Origin: an uncultured Endomicrobiia bacterium
GTDB lineage: Bacteria > Elusimicrobiota > Endomicrobiia > DTEH01
DNA length: 64,000 nucleotides
Direction: 5' to 3'
NCBI GenBank assembly: GCA_937928765.1
Contig: CALFVX010000001.1
Span: forward strand, 80,246 to 144,245
A program made the translations under genes and the position numbers. Shown here in pieces: positions 1-15,000 of this stretch; position 1 is the first letter of the stretch; each line of letters starts with the position of its first letter. Under the pieces are notes generated by a model. The model was not told the origin of the DNA and made no database searches. It saw only the letters and a list, made by a program, of their open reading frames with translations.

Positions 1-1
1 T

Positions 2-3000
2 GTTTACCAGCCGCCACCATCAGAAGCGCCACGAAGTGTTATATCTTTCCCACAAGATGACTATCATACTAATGATTGGACAACATTGTTAACTGTCTCA
101 GGGACTGCTTATGATAACCCACCTATTGGTAAAGTAAGTAAGTTAAAGATTGTGTTAAAAGAAATTGTGGCTGGAAGTACATATTATTGGAATAATGTAA
201 CCTGGGTAAGTGGCGATATTCCGGCAAATACTGACGACTGGCCAGAGGCGACTGCAGTTGACGGTTCGTTTGATAGTTCAGAAGAAGGCTGGGTTTATAC
301 AGATATGCCTGATGGTAGTTATTTATGGACACCGAATATAACTTACTGGTTATACACTGAAGCGAGGGATTGGGCTGGGAACTATGAGCAAGAAAGAACA
401 ACTATTACTTTTGTTTATGAATTGAAACATCCTACGGCAACTGTAGTTTATCCATCAAACAACGGGTATATCTCTGCAACAGGCAAAATCCAAGGAACAG
501 CAGCAGATGATTATCCTGGAAAGATTGTTTTAGACATAAATAATCAGCGTGGTGTTTGGGTAAGGATTAGAGATTTAGCGTATCCTTCAACATATTATGT
601 TTCACCGAATTGGGTTGAGACAACACCGGAGAATGCGTGGAATTATGTTTCTTATTTAAGTCCAAACGGAACCTGGTGGATATTTAATGATACCCCGTGG
701 ACTGATGGTAAGACATATGAGATAAATGTGCGTTGCCGTGATAAAGCGGGCAACTGGCAAATTGTTTATTCAACTGCAACGAATGTGAAAGCAGACTTCT
801 CCGCACCTGTTTCTACAATCACAGTTCCTGTAAACAATGGCGAATATTTTTCTGACGGGTTGACAACGATTTCAGGAACATTTTATGATGCCCCACCTGG
901 TAAGGTAGGTAGTGTAAAAATACAGATAAAATGTATTGATACATCAAGTTCGTTGTATAACAAATACTGGTCAAAACCTTCAGGGCAGAGCGGCGGTCCA
1001 TCTGATTGGGTGGATACACCAGTATGGCTTACTACTAATTTAACCTATCCAACTTCAAGTTGGTGGTATGATTCTTCAGGTGTATACTGGGATGCAACAG
1101 TTGCAGGAATAAATTATGCAGTGTTCTGTTATGCAACTGACGAAGCATTAAACCAGCAGACACCTGTTGTCCAACACAATTTCAAAATAAAAGTTACTGC
1201 ACCACAGACAAATATAACAAAACCTGCTTTAGGTGACCCGTATTATCCTACGAACCTTTCCTACTGGACACCGAACCAAATTGAAGGTACAAGGAATGCT
1301 TATACTACTCAAGTTTATGTTTCTATAAAAGAAGAAAAAACAGGTTATTACTGGTATGGGTCATCATTTTCAGCACCTGCAGGGCAAGAGAACTGGCTTG
1401 ATGCTGACGAGTACGCCAGCGGTGTATGGCGGTATGTTTTTACTGTTAATCCCTGGGTTGATGGCTCTTCATATACAGTTCGTTCCCGTGGTTATGGACC
1501 TGCAGGTTGGGAAGAGGCATATTATGAATTACCTTCAAGAAAAGTGTTGTATGATGTTACAAACCCTGTTTCTGCTGTAGTGTTGCCTGAAGGCGGGAAA
1601 TATTATCAATCATTGACAACAATTTCAGGCACAGCTTCAGACCCTGCACCTCAAGACGGTCTTGCGAGCGGTGTCTCTGAAGTAAAATTTGCAATAAGAA
1701 AACAGGAAGGTGCTAATTATTACTACTGGGATGTTTTGCAATCAACCTGGGTTTTAGGCGGTATTACCCCTGCTGAAGTTAATTTTAACACGACAACATT
1801 TTCAGGCGGTATATGGCAGGTTGTAATTTCTTCACCAATCTGGCTTGATGGTAAACAATACAGGATTTATTCTCGTGCTAAGGATAAAACCAACACTGGT
1901 AATTTAAGTGAACTTTCTTACAACGATTTCATATTTGATATCTCCACACCTACTGCAAAAATTACTAATTTAACAAATAACGCTGTATACTCACAACTTA
2001 CACAAATCACAGGTACTGCTTATGACCCACAAGGTGCAGGCGGTCTTTCAGGTTTGTTAGACAAAGTTCAGGTTCATATCACTCGTCCTGCACAAAGTGG
2101 TTATCCTTTAAGATACTGGAGAACAGATACGATGTCCTGGGATGCGTCACAACCTCAGGAAGCAGAAATTTATTGGGGAACATCTACTATACATATACCA
2201 AATGTCTCAGCATCTTCATGGACATTTACTAACTTACCTTCTGCAAATGATATGACACACGGGTTTGTCTACATCATCCGTTGTAGAGCAAAAGACCAAG
2301 CATTGCCTTCAGGAAATACACAACAAGTGTTCATTGTTGGAGAGTCATCGTTTACTATAAAGTGGGACAATCAACCACCTGTTACTGTTATCACAAGTTA
2401 TGAAGACCCTGACGATAACGGCAGGGTTAACCCTGGCACTGACGGATGGTTTATTGCAGGAACTGCGCAGGATACTCCTGCAGGTATACCTTCTGTTGCA
2501 AACATAAAATTAAGGATTGCAAGAATTGATACTTCAGGAACCACATACTACTGGACAGGGACTGCATGGACTACTACTGAATCTGAATTCACACCTGATG
2601 CTTACACAGAACCTAACTGGGATTATACCTTTACAGATGTTTCCCAACTTTATTCAGACCAACTGTACAAACTTTATGTTCGTGCAATTGATAACGCGAT
2701 ACCGCCAAATGCAGGTTCGTTCACCACACCTGTAGAAGTAATAATTGATACAACACCGCCTACAGCAAGGGTTGTATATCCAAAAGATGGTGGTTATTAT
2801 AGTAGTGCTAATTTAACCACGCTCTCAGGTACTGCGAATGGCGACCTCGCAGGACTTAGTTATGTGAGAGTAAAAGTTGACCAGTTAACACCGACATATA
2901 TTGATGGAATAGTTCCTTGGCATCAAGCACAAGGTGGTGCAGGTTCAGGGACACAGATCTGGTTCTCAACATGGCAACCTTCAGGTGGCTGGGTGCACGG

Positions 3001-6000
3001 AAGACAGTATCGTGTTTTCTGTGAAGCAACGGATTTAGCAGGCAATGTGCAGCCAGTTTTAAGTTCTTCAACTTTCATAATTGATAACCAAGCACCTACA
3101 AATTCTGTCATACAGCCAACAAATCTGTCCTACTGGAATTCATTAGTCACGATTTCAGGTAATGCAACTGATGATACTTCTTATGTTAGCACTGTAACTG
3201 TTGCTATCCAGAGGTTAACAGGCACTGTAAAGTGGTGGGACGGCACTGGATTCAATTCTGACTCACGTATAGATTTATTAGCATCAACTGCGACATTGCC
3301 AATTTGGACATATACTGGTTTTTCATCTGCATTAGAAGATAATAATCGTTACAAGATATATTCCAAAGCAAGAGATATTGCTGGTAACGAAACCGCTGAT
3401 GTTGAAATAACATTTAATGTTGACCGTTCAACACCTAATTCTTTTATACTTTTGCCACAATCAGGTCAATATTATCCTTCCGTGACACTTGTCACAGGTA
3501 CAGCTTCCGACCCGAACGATTACGCATCATGGTGTAATAGGATAAAGTTATGGGTTTATAATGTTACGGACAACAAATATTGGGACTTTGACACTAGTGG
3601 CTGGGGAGCAACAGGTGAAGAAAAATACAAATATCTTAACTACACCCCTGCACAACCGCTTAACTGGCAACAGGATTTATCAGCAGTAACTTTTGAAGAA
3701 CCAAAAGTTTATAGAATCTATGTCAAATCTCGTGACAGGGCATTAAAATCCGATGACCCGACATTTACAGGCAACTGGCAAGCAGGGTCTGAAGAACTTG
3801 CCGGTGCTACATATGTACAGTTCACAATAGATAAAACTTCGCCTACTACACAAATTAACCTTCCTGACCCAACTATTGTTGAAAGTTTAAGAAATTATAA
3901 TTCAATACCAATAATTTCAGGTACTGCATATGATGCTACAGGCGGTATCAAAAAAGTATGGGTTATATTAAAAGATAGAACACTTGGTTATTACTGGACA
4001 GGGCAATACACTGGGAACCCGTCACTTGACTGGACTGATGCTATAACCCGTGTTTTAATCTATAACAATCCTTCGCCATCACCAGGCACAGTTGTATGGT
4101 CAACTGCTACACCTACTTTGACTACAAACAGGAACTATCATGTCTGGGTTGAAGCAGAAGATTCCGCAGGAAACAAGTTCTTAGTTTCTGATACAGATAT
4201 AAGCAACAATATTGGTGGTGTAAGGTTTATGTATGACACACGAGCACCAAGTTCGTTCTTAAGTTTACCTACACCGAACAGTTATTTCAACACAGCGCTT
4301 ACACAAATTTCAGGCACCTGTATTGATGATATTAACACACCTGGTAGCGGAATCTCGCAGATGAGGTTGAAAATAAAACGTATAGATGGTGCTACAGGAA
4401 CTACATACTACTTTGCAGCACCTGGTTGGTCAACTGATATAAATTCCTGGGCTGAGATTGTTGTTTATCCTACATTAATAAACGATGCGTTAAAGATTTA
4501 TGAATGGAATTATAGTTTCTCTGACTGGATTAATAACAATAGGTATGATTTCCACTTAAAATCAAGAGATAACACACATCTTGCCACACCACCGGGTAAC
4601 TGGGAAAGTGAAGTTGTATATTCAGCATATTTTGATATCACAAGACCAACTTCAAAAGTCACAAGACCGCCACTTTCTGCTGCAGGGTTTGACCAAGCAA
4701 TAGCGACAATTTCAGGTACTGCAGAAGATTTGAACACTTACGCAAGCAAAGTTAGTAAGATTGAAGTGTCAATCAAACGTCTTTCGGACGATCTATGGTG
4801 GGGTGGTTGGACATCGCCTGGATTCAATTCTACAACACAAGTATGGTCAACAGCAACTATTGTTGAAACTTTTGTTTCTTCAGTAACCTGGATATACAAC
4901 ATTGGTTCCTCGGCATGGACTGATACAACTTCATACTTGGTGATTTCTCGTGCACAGGATAAAGCTACAAACTATGAAACTGGCTGGTCTACAAATACAT
5001 TTACCTGTGATATTACACCACCAACTTCAAGAGTAACATTACCTCAGGATGGGCAAGAATATGATAATATGTCGTTAATTTCAGGCACATGTGCTGATAC
5101 TCCACCTGGGCAGGTTAATAGAGTTGCGATACTTATTTACTGTGTTGAAGGTCAGACTGGTGACCCACCACCGCCTGCAGGTAAGTATTGGTCTCCTACT
5201 AATAATCAATGGCAAACTACACCAGAGTTTATCTATATTTACGGTTCAGGTCCTGTCTGGAGCTGGAATTCAAGCGGTGTGAACTGGGTTGCAAAAGAAT
5301 CGCCCGGTTATCAGTATAAAATATCGGTTCGTGCCTGGGATGAAGCAGGGAATAAAGAAATAGAAGTTTCCGCTTCAACTGTCACATTTAACTTCTCTGC
5401 ACCTTTACCACAGACAGTTATAAACTATCCTTCAGCTGAAGGGTATTACAGGGTTACCACGGACCTCACAGTTTCAGGTTCAGCAAATCCTTACACTAAC
5501 GAAGTCTGGGTACAGTTAAGTTCTGGCCCAGGTTATACTACTTACTGGTCTCATTATCAGAACAGTTGGGTAGAAGTTTCAACTTGGTGTCCAGCAAGCG
5601 GTGTTAACCCATTCAGTTATATCTTCCCACAGAATATTTTTGAGAACAATGTGAGATATGTTGTTATGTCAAAAGGTAAAGGACCTGCAGGTTGGGAGTT
5701 GGATGCAAATATTGAAAATGTTTACTTTAATGTGGATAGAACACCACCTTCAAGTGCTATAACAAACCTTGTCAATGGCGAGCATTATACAGGTTATGGT
5801 GGTGGGAAAAACATAACTTCAATTCAAGGGACTTCATCTGACCCAGATTCAACCTTAGGTATGTATTCTGGCAAAGTTTCTGCTGTAAGAGTTCAAATCA
5901 AGAAGAAAGGAACAACGCTCACATATAACGATACAATACATGATTACGAATCAGCGGATAATTGGCTTTCTGCAACTGCTAACGATGGCGAGTTTAATTC

Positions 6001-9000
6001 TAACAATGAGCCATGGACTTATACAATAGCATATCCTACTTCGTGTTGGAAAGACGAAGGTGTGTATGAGATTTATTCCCGTGTAGTTGACGCAAGTTTA
6101 CCTGGTGGGAATGTTTATACCTCGCCAGTTATTGAAATAACTATTGACCGTACAGCGCCTACATCAGGGTTAACTTTCCCGAATAAAGAAATACATAATT
6201 CAATCCCAATAATCTCAGGTACTGCAGCGGATACTTCACCGGGTCAATGGCAAGAAGTAAATATAAAGATAAAACGTGAAGGAGCAACTGAGACAAGATA
6301 CTGGACAGGACCACCGTCTAATATATGGTCATTAACTGAACAATATGCGTCAACACAGCCGTTTAGTTTCTATCAATCATCATGGACTTATGAAAATGTT
6401 TCCTGGGTTTCCGGATATAAATATTCAATCTATACAAAAGCAAAAGATAAAGCAGGCAATGAAGAACAGGAAACTTTGAGGTTGACATTTATTTATGAGA
6501 CAAAGAAACCTGAATCTGTAGTTGCATTCTCGCCATATCCTGAAAATGTTAAATTGAACACATTGCCTGTGATAAGCGGTACTGCTGATGATTACCCTGA
6601 TTCGTCTGAAGCAATTTATGCAACAGGTGTATCAACATCTGAAGTAGCAGGCGGGTTCAACCAAGGTGTACAGATTGCGTTAAGACAACTTGCGTATCCA
6701 TCAACATACTATGGCAAGGCAGCACCTGCTGGATGGAATAAACAAGAACCTGAATGGATATATGTCCATTATTCGTCAATAACAAAGAGATGGTATATAG
6801 AAAACCAAGAACTTGGTACATTTACAGGTCCAGGTGACCCACCTGATGGCTGGTATCAAATAATACCGAGAGCAAACGATAAAGCAGGTAATTATGAGAC
6901 ACTGTTTAACACAAGAACTTTCTGCTGGGATACAACACCGCCAAGTTCGTTAACTACATATCCATCAAGTGGCTCATATGTTGCTTCAATCACACAAATC
7001 ACAGGCACCGCAAATGAAAATGTTGCAGGTATTGATAAAGTATATTTATGGTTAATTCGTGGTAGTGATAACAATTACTGGACAGGTTCTAACTGGAGCA
7101 CGACTGAATCGTCATTCACAATACCGCTCTCAGGCGAAGTTGGTATCTCAACTTGGACTTTGAACACTTCACCTACACTAACAGACGGTGTAACATATTT
7201 CATAAGAACAGTTGGTAAAGACCTTGCCGGGAATATACAACAAACATATACAGAGATAAAATTTATTTGCGATTTACGTGGTCCTGACGTAGTTGTTCGT
7301 ACTCCTGACGATTCTACACCGAATGACCCTGTAACACCGAGGTTGTCAGTTTTAACAACAATCTCAGGGACTGCTTCTGATACAGGGATAGGGACAATTT
7401 CAGAAGTAAGATGGAGGATAAAACATCTACGGCTTGGTCAATACTGGGATGGCGATGGATATCTTATCACGGATTATAATATTCCAGAGACAAACAAAGA
7501 ATCAGCATGGTTTGTTGTTAAGACAACAGTTACACCTGAATGGTCAGTTTGGTTTGGGACATTCTCTTTCCTTACTGATGAAAGATACCAAATAGAATTT
7601 AGGGCAAAAGATACATTAGGCAACTACACTATTTCTTATGCTACAATTTCGTTCACATTTGATACAAATAGGCCGCAATCAGGTGTTTCATTCCCTGCTA
7701 ATAATTCGTTCGTAAAAACGATTACTGGTGGAATCCAAGGCACAGCACAAGATATGGGTGTAAACTTCCCAGGTTCTGTGCCACAAGTAAGGCTTGCTAT
7801 AAAGAGATTATCAGATGGTTATTGGTGGAGCCATTTTGATTCTACATTCTCAGCGACACAACCGCCACCGCCTGATGGTTGGGTAGGCGTGATTCCTGTT
7901 GCTGGGCAATGGTCATATTCCACTATAACCGATGCACATCTCACAAGCGGTGTTTCGTATTACATTACAACATCTGCACAGGATGATGCAACACCGCCAA
8001 ATTTTGAAGGTTATTACCATATACGTTCCTCAACATTTACTTTTGATAACACAGCACCACAAGTTGTAATAACAAGACCGCCAACTACCGCTGTATATAA
8101 TACTATTCCAACAATCTCAGGTACAGCAACTGATAACGCTGCAGGTGTGAACAGAGTAGAAATAAGAATACAGAGGACTTCAGACAATTATTACTGGATA
8201 GACCCTGACGGTGATGGTGTAGGCAGTTGGGCTGTTTCAGGGACAACAGTGGTACCGTGTAATTTGAGTTTACCTTACTGGTGGTATTATCCTGTTTCAG
8301 GGTTTAACCCACAACATGGTGTGACTTACAAGATAGAAGCGCGCGGGTTTGATGTTGCGTTCAACACTTCAGCATGGACAACTGCAAACCAGTTCACTTA
8401 TGATATTGATTACCCATCCGCTGCTGTTATTTCACCTGCGAACGAATCTTTTGTTAACATCTCGCCAGTGACAATCTCAGGAACTGCGTTTGATTCAATC
8501 TCAGGTGATCCTTTAGCAAGTGTAGAAATTGCTATTGCATCTAATTCTGTTTCACCTGCGGGTTCGTGGTGGGATGGAACATCGTGGACAGCACAGTCAG
8601 AAGTATGGTTTTCAACTTTAACTTATAACTCATTACCTGAGCCGGATGAATGGACTTATCAAACACCGCCGCTGGAAAATGGTAAGAAATACTTCATAAG
8701 GTTAAAAGTAACAGACCGTGCCGGGAATCAAAGAGTTATTGATTCAATTAAGTTCACTTACGATGCTACTCCACCAACTATTGTCCTGCTAGAACCTCAA
8801 GGACACGGACCAAATAACAATTATGAAGGTCCTAATACTTTACCTTTAATCTCTGGTACTGCAACTGATACTTCACCAGGTGCTGTTAGTTCAGTCCGTG
8901 TATGGATAACAACAAACCCAGCTTCGCCATGGTACTGGAACGGTTCAGGCTGGCAAAATACTGAGTACTATTTCAATGCAGATATTTCAGCATTGCCAAC

Positions 9001-12000
9001 TTGGAAACTTACGAATTTTGGTACACCGTGGCAACATAATGTCACATTCAGGGTTATAGCAAAAGCGTATGATACAGCAGGTAACCCTTCAGGTGAAGCA
9101 TCAAAAGATTTTGTATATGATTCCGTTGTTCCTGTTTCTACAATCACTTATCCAGCTGCAGGTATGAATATAAGAAGTTTGACAGTGATTTCAGGGACAA
9201 TGTCTGATGCTCAATCTGGTGTTTACAAAGTAAGATGTGCAATAAGACACCCTGCAGGAACGTTCTGGAACGGCAGTGCGTGGGTAAGTTATAACGAATC
9301 AACTTGTTGGCTTGAAGCAACAGTTTATCCGTCAAGTTATGTGTTCACGAATTTACCTACGAGTTGGGATGATAGAACTGTATATAGATGTTATGTCCGT
9401 GCTGAAGATAATGTTAACAACAACGAACCTGCACCGTCAGACTGGCTTACTTCCGGTACACCGTTTAGAATAGATTATTCATCACCAACTTCAGTTGTCT
9501 CGGATACGGTCCTGCAATCCGGAACAACGGTATATTTACAAGGATATATAACCTCAGTTGCAGGTACTGCAAGCGATTTAACTGGTGGTTCAGGTGTTTC
9601 GGAAGTTAGAATTAGAGTAAAAAGAGATGACGGACTTTATATGAATGCTGCAGAGAACGACTGGACCACGGATAGTAGTTTCAACTTACTTGCTTCCGGT
9701 GCAGAAAGTTGGAATAAAGTGTTCACTTCGCCACAAATGTTTGAAGATGGGCATTGGTATGAGATAGAATCACAAGCAAAAGATAAAGTTGTGCCAACAG
9801 CGAACACGCAAACTACATATACACCTGCACGGTTCTATGTAGATAAATCATCACCAATCGCAAGTATAACTTATCCCGGTAATACCACACCTAACGATTT
9901 ACATTACAACTGGACAAGTAATTTCACTATCTACGGACCACGACAGGATGTGTATCCATTCCCGAATGCTATACCGAGCGGTGTGAACAAAGCAGAAATA
10001 GCAATAAGAAGGTTATCCGATGGTAAATATTTCACATCAGGCGGGTTCACAAGTGATATCTCAAGTTATCATGTATGCTCATTATGGGAATCATCCTGGA
10101 CTTATACATTCAATTACACATATTTAACTGATAACACTTCTTATACAATCACAGCACGGACATATGACCGTGCAGGGAATACTACACAAAGTCAAGACAA
10201 TTATTTCGTTTATGATATATCAAGTCCAGTTTCAGTAACAGTTCTTCCTCAAGAAGGTGTTTTGTATGACAATAACACATTATCCACAATTTCAGGCACA
10301 GCGGAAGATTTAGTTGTTGGCGGGTTAGGTAGAGTGGTTTCAGTTGAAATGAAACTCTGGCGTTCACCTTACGGTGCGAACGATTACTGGACTGGTACAA
10401 CCTGGGGTGCTGAGACATGGCTTAATACAACAGGTGGGTATAGTGGTACAACTTACTACTGGTATTATAATGTTACCAATGTCTTATGGAATGTTGACGA
10501 AACTGAATACAAAGTTATCACGAGGGCAAAAGATAAAGCAGGTAATGTTGAAATTTCACTACCAACACGGACATTCAGGTTTAGGCCACTTTTGCCAAAT
10601 TCATATATAACAGTCCCATTAAACAACAAATATTATTCAACACTTACTGCTATTGCAGGTACAGCACAATATGCTGAATCTGTCCTTGTAGCAATAGTTC
10701 GTAAATCAGACGGATATTACTATAACGGAGCACAAACATCACCATATTGGACTGATACTGAAACCTGGCTTGTTCCTGAAGGGACATCAACATGGTCATA
10801 TAACATACCTGCTGGGGACAACTTATGGGTTTATGGTTCTTCATATACTGTAAGAAGCAAAGCAAAATCTTTATACGGTGACAGATGGCAAGGTGACCCT
10901 GGACAGTTGCCTATCACTGAATCTTTATTCTGGTTTGATAACCAGCCACCAACATCGGTAGTTAACTCGCCGTCTGCAGGTGTTCCACATTATAACGCTA
11001 CTACATTGCCTACAATCTCAGGTACTGCAACTGATGAACTTGCAGGTGTGTCAAAAGTTGAATATTCTCTTCAAGATTTAACCCGAGGGACTACTTTCTG
11101 GAATGCTACAATTCAAGATTGGGTTTCAGTAGTAGAATACTGGAACCAAGCAAACTGGACACAGCCTGTCTGGAGCACATATATACCTGCAGGTTTCTTC
11201 ACTGACGGCCATCGGTATCGTGTAAAATCTAAAGCATACGATAACACTTTGCCATCACCGGGAATAATTGAAGTGCCACAGGCAGGTAGAGATTTCATAT
11301 TTGATATCTCAAAACCTACTGCTACTGTGACAAAACCGCCTGCTGGTGGTGTAGCGTCACCGTTTACCTATGATGGACAAACAGTTTACGCATATAAATC
11401 ATCGTTCACATTTACAGGTGATATGCTTGATCTCGCACCAGGTATACCTGAGAGAACACAGATTTATATCTATAATTTTGTTGATAATGTATATTACACA
11501 GGTTCTGGCTGGCAAAGTGAGTTAGTATGGATAAGTACAGAAACTGCCGGGTTTACGATTTATACTTCATCTTGGGCATATGATACATCAGCATTATGGA
11601 CAGGTGCAAGTGGTAAAAAGTTCTTAATAGTTTCAAAAGCAAAAGATAAAGCAGGCAACTGGCAAGAAAATTATGTTGTTGGAACTTCATCAGTACAGTT
11701 CATATTTGATACCCAACCACCACAGACAACTATCACATTACCATCACAACCTTCAGGTAGTGCTACAAACAATTTAGCCAATATCTCAGGTACTTCAACT
11801 GATGCAACACAGGCATACTATGTAGGCACAAATTCGGTCAAACTCAAGATTTACGATGCTACAGCTGGGTTGTGGTACCAAGGTGGCGGTATCTGGGGGA
11901 CAGAAGTAACAACACTTACAGCCTCAGGGATTGACCCGTGGAGTTATTCCGGTGTCAACTGGACAACTGATAGGAGATACTACATCTATCACTGGGCAAT

Positions 12001-15000
12001 AGATAAACTTTCTAACGAAGGTGTACCAAGTTCGTATGTTATCACTTACGATACCACACCACCAGTTTCACAAATTACATATCCGCAGGATGGCGGTAAT
12101 TACAAAAGTTTACAAGTTATCTCTGGGACAGCAAATGCTGAGTTAAGCGGGTTAAGTGAAGTAAGGATACAGGTATCATCATGGACTGGCAGTGGTTGGT
12201 ATGTTTTAAGTGGCTATGATTTTGTTTCTGTGAACAATGTTTGGACATCTTCGTGGTCATGGACAAGCGGTTTACCTTTATGGGTTGATGGTGTAACTTA
12301 TAGATTAATCTCGCGTGCAGTTGACCGTGCAGGGAATCAAGAAGTTGTGTTGTCCACTGTAACATTTAAGTACGACACAACTCCGCCAAGTATTGTAATT
12401 TCCGTCCCTGAAAATAATAAATGGTACTCATCCAATTCTGGTGCGAACAATTTGGCAACAATATCAGGTACTTCATCTGATTTAACCAGCGGTACTACTA
12501 TGGTTTATATAAGAGTATTGAATATTACCGATAATGTTTGGGTAGTAGGTGATGCTAATAATTTCGTTGTTGCATCAGGAACAAATCCTTGGACTTATCC
12601 ATCACCTGCTTATGTTGACGGCTGTAAATATGTAGTTGAAGCAAAAGCAGTTGACAACGCAGGCAACTTTAGTAATGTTGTATCTTCAACATTTACCTGG
12701 GATACTACATTGCCAAAAATAACTTTGCAAAAACCTGATAGTGATTACCATAATTATTTACCTACGATTTCAGGTACTGCCTGGGAAGTATCTGCGTCCA
12801 ATGGTAAACCTGAAAAATCGTATCTATACAAAGCACAATTTGCAATAAGACGTATAACCGAACCATCATACTGGTGGAACAATACTGTTAAAGATTTCAA
12901 CCTTGATTCGGAGACATATTACGATGCTACAGTAAATGTTGTTCCCGGTAGTTTAGAAGGTAGTTGGTATGTAACAGGTGTTGATACACCAACTTGGATT
13001 AACGGTTATGAATATCTTGTTAAAGTTCGTGTATTTGACCGTGCAATGAATGTTTCCACTGAGACAATAACTTTGAAACAGTTTATATACGATATCACAA
13101 GACCGACTTCAAAACTCTTAGAACCACCGGAGTCAGCGTCTGTTTTAGCAAGAAGAAGTTTACCGACAATTTCAGGTACTGCTGAAGATACTTCACCTGG
13201 TAAAGTTGGACAAGTTGAACTGAGGATCCAGGATACGATTGATATCACTTACTGGTCACCTTCGGCTAATGATTTCATTAATTTCCCAAATCCAGAAGAT
13301 GCATGGTTTGTTGCGTTGACAACTTCGGCACAATGGACTGTCTGGGTTTCAACATTTAACGAACTCAAATGGACCGAAGGCAAGATTTATAGGATTGAAT
13401 GTCGTGCTCGTGATTTAGCAACAAATTATGACAATGTATATTCAACAACATATTTCAAATGGGATAAAACACCGCCTGATTCGGTTGTTAATTTCCCTGA
13501 GAATGGCAAATCATATCGTCAATTGACAATTATATCCGGCACAACGATAGACCGTGCAGGCGCAGCTGTAGGTGTTGGTATTTCAGATAATACAAAGGTT
13601 AAAGTTGCTATAAGGAATAATCAGACAGGTCTGTGGTGGGACGGGTTCTCATCGTTCAACCAGCCCGAGGCTAACAAATGGCGTAATTCAACAAGTTTAG
13701 TAGATTTAGGCGGTTCACAATATAGATGGGAATATACAGGACTAATAGATGCATACCTTACATCTGGTGTAAGTTATTATATCCAGGTATATGCTGAAGA
13801 CCGTGCTGGTAATATTGAAACGCTTGTTGGTGAATGCACATTCTGGTTTGACAATGCAGAACCTGATTCGTTTATACAACTTCCTGAAGATGTGTCACCA
13901 CATAAGTTCTATACCGCACTACCGACAATCTCAGGTACATCTTATGATGCTACAGCAGGGGTTGAAAAAGTTGAACTACATATAAGAGATTTGTCAGCTG
14001 ATAAACCATGGCTTGGGTCAGGTTCAGGCTGGGGTACTGCAGGAACTACAAGTTATGTATTAACAACTTTAAGTTCTGCAGGAACATTCTGGTATTATGT
14101 TGATGTTCCGCAATGGGAACAAGGAAAACGGTATAGAATCTCATCTCGTGCAACAGATAAAGTTGTATATCCTTCAGGAAATGTTGAAACTACAGAATCT
14201 ATCCGCTATGTTGTTATAGAATCTTCAGCACCACGAACTTGGTTTGTGTTCCCATCGCCAAATTATGATACTAAATATAACTCATTACCAACCATAACAG
14301 GTACCTGTGTTGATTACCCATTAAGTCCGTTATATAAATCCGATATACAGCGTGTTGAAGTTTTAATCCAGGATTTAACTTATCCTTCTACTTATTGGAA
14401 CGGTACAGTATGGCAGGAAGGCGAACCTGCAGATTGGCCTGATGCAACTGTTAGCGGTGTAACAGAAGTAAAGAACTGGCAGTATCCATCACCCACATGG
14501 ACAACTGGTAAAAAATACAAAGTTACAGCACGGGCACAGGATAATTTAAATGTTTATCAAACACCTGTGAGTTCTACAACTTTCATATTTGATACCACAC
14601 CACCGGTATCTTATGTTACAAGACCACAGGAAAATGTAGGGTATAATTCAACAACGAATATACTTTCTACAGTATCAGGCACAGCATGTGATATAGATCC
14701 TATAGGTCAAGGTAATTATGCTGGGTTTGGCAGTGTTAGTATAGCAGTAAAAGTTATTGATTATCCTGCTGTAGGTCTTGTAAGATGGTGGGAATGGTAT
14801 GGCTCAAGTGGCGGGTTTACAGCAACAGTTGAGACCTGGCGTCCTTGCGAGATATATTCAGTTATAGGGAACACTGTGTCTTGGAGGTTCACAGAGATTT
14901 CATCCACAGCATGGTTGTCACCATACAGTTATCAAATCAAGACACGTGCTGTTGATGCTCTCGGTAATACTGAGACACCACTGCCTGTAAGAAACTTCTC

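Noticed and set aside
86..88. TTG at 86 as the start of the giant gene
   Set aside because: The same frame is open from position 2, and codons 2-85 encode a normal repeat-unit opening. The start is outside the window.
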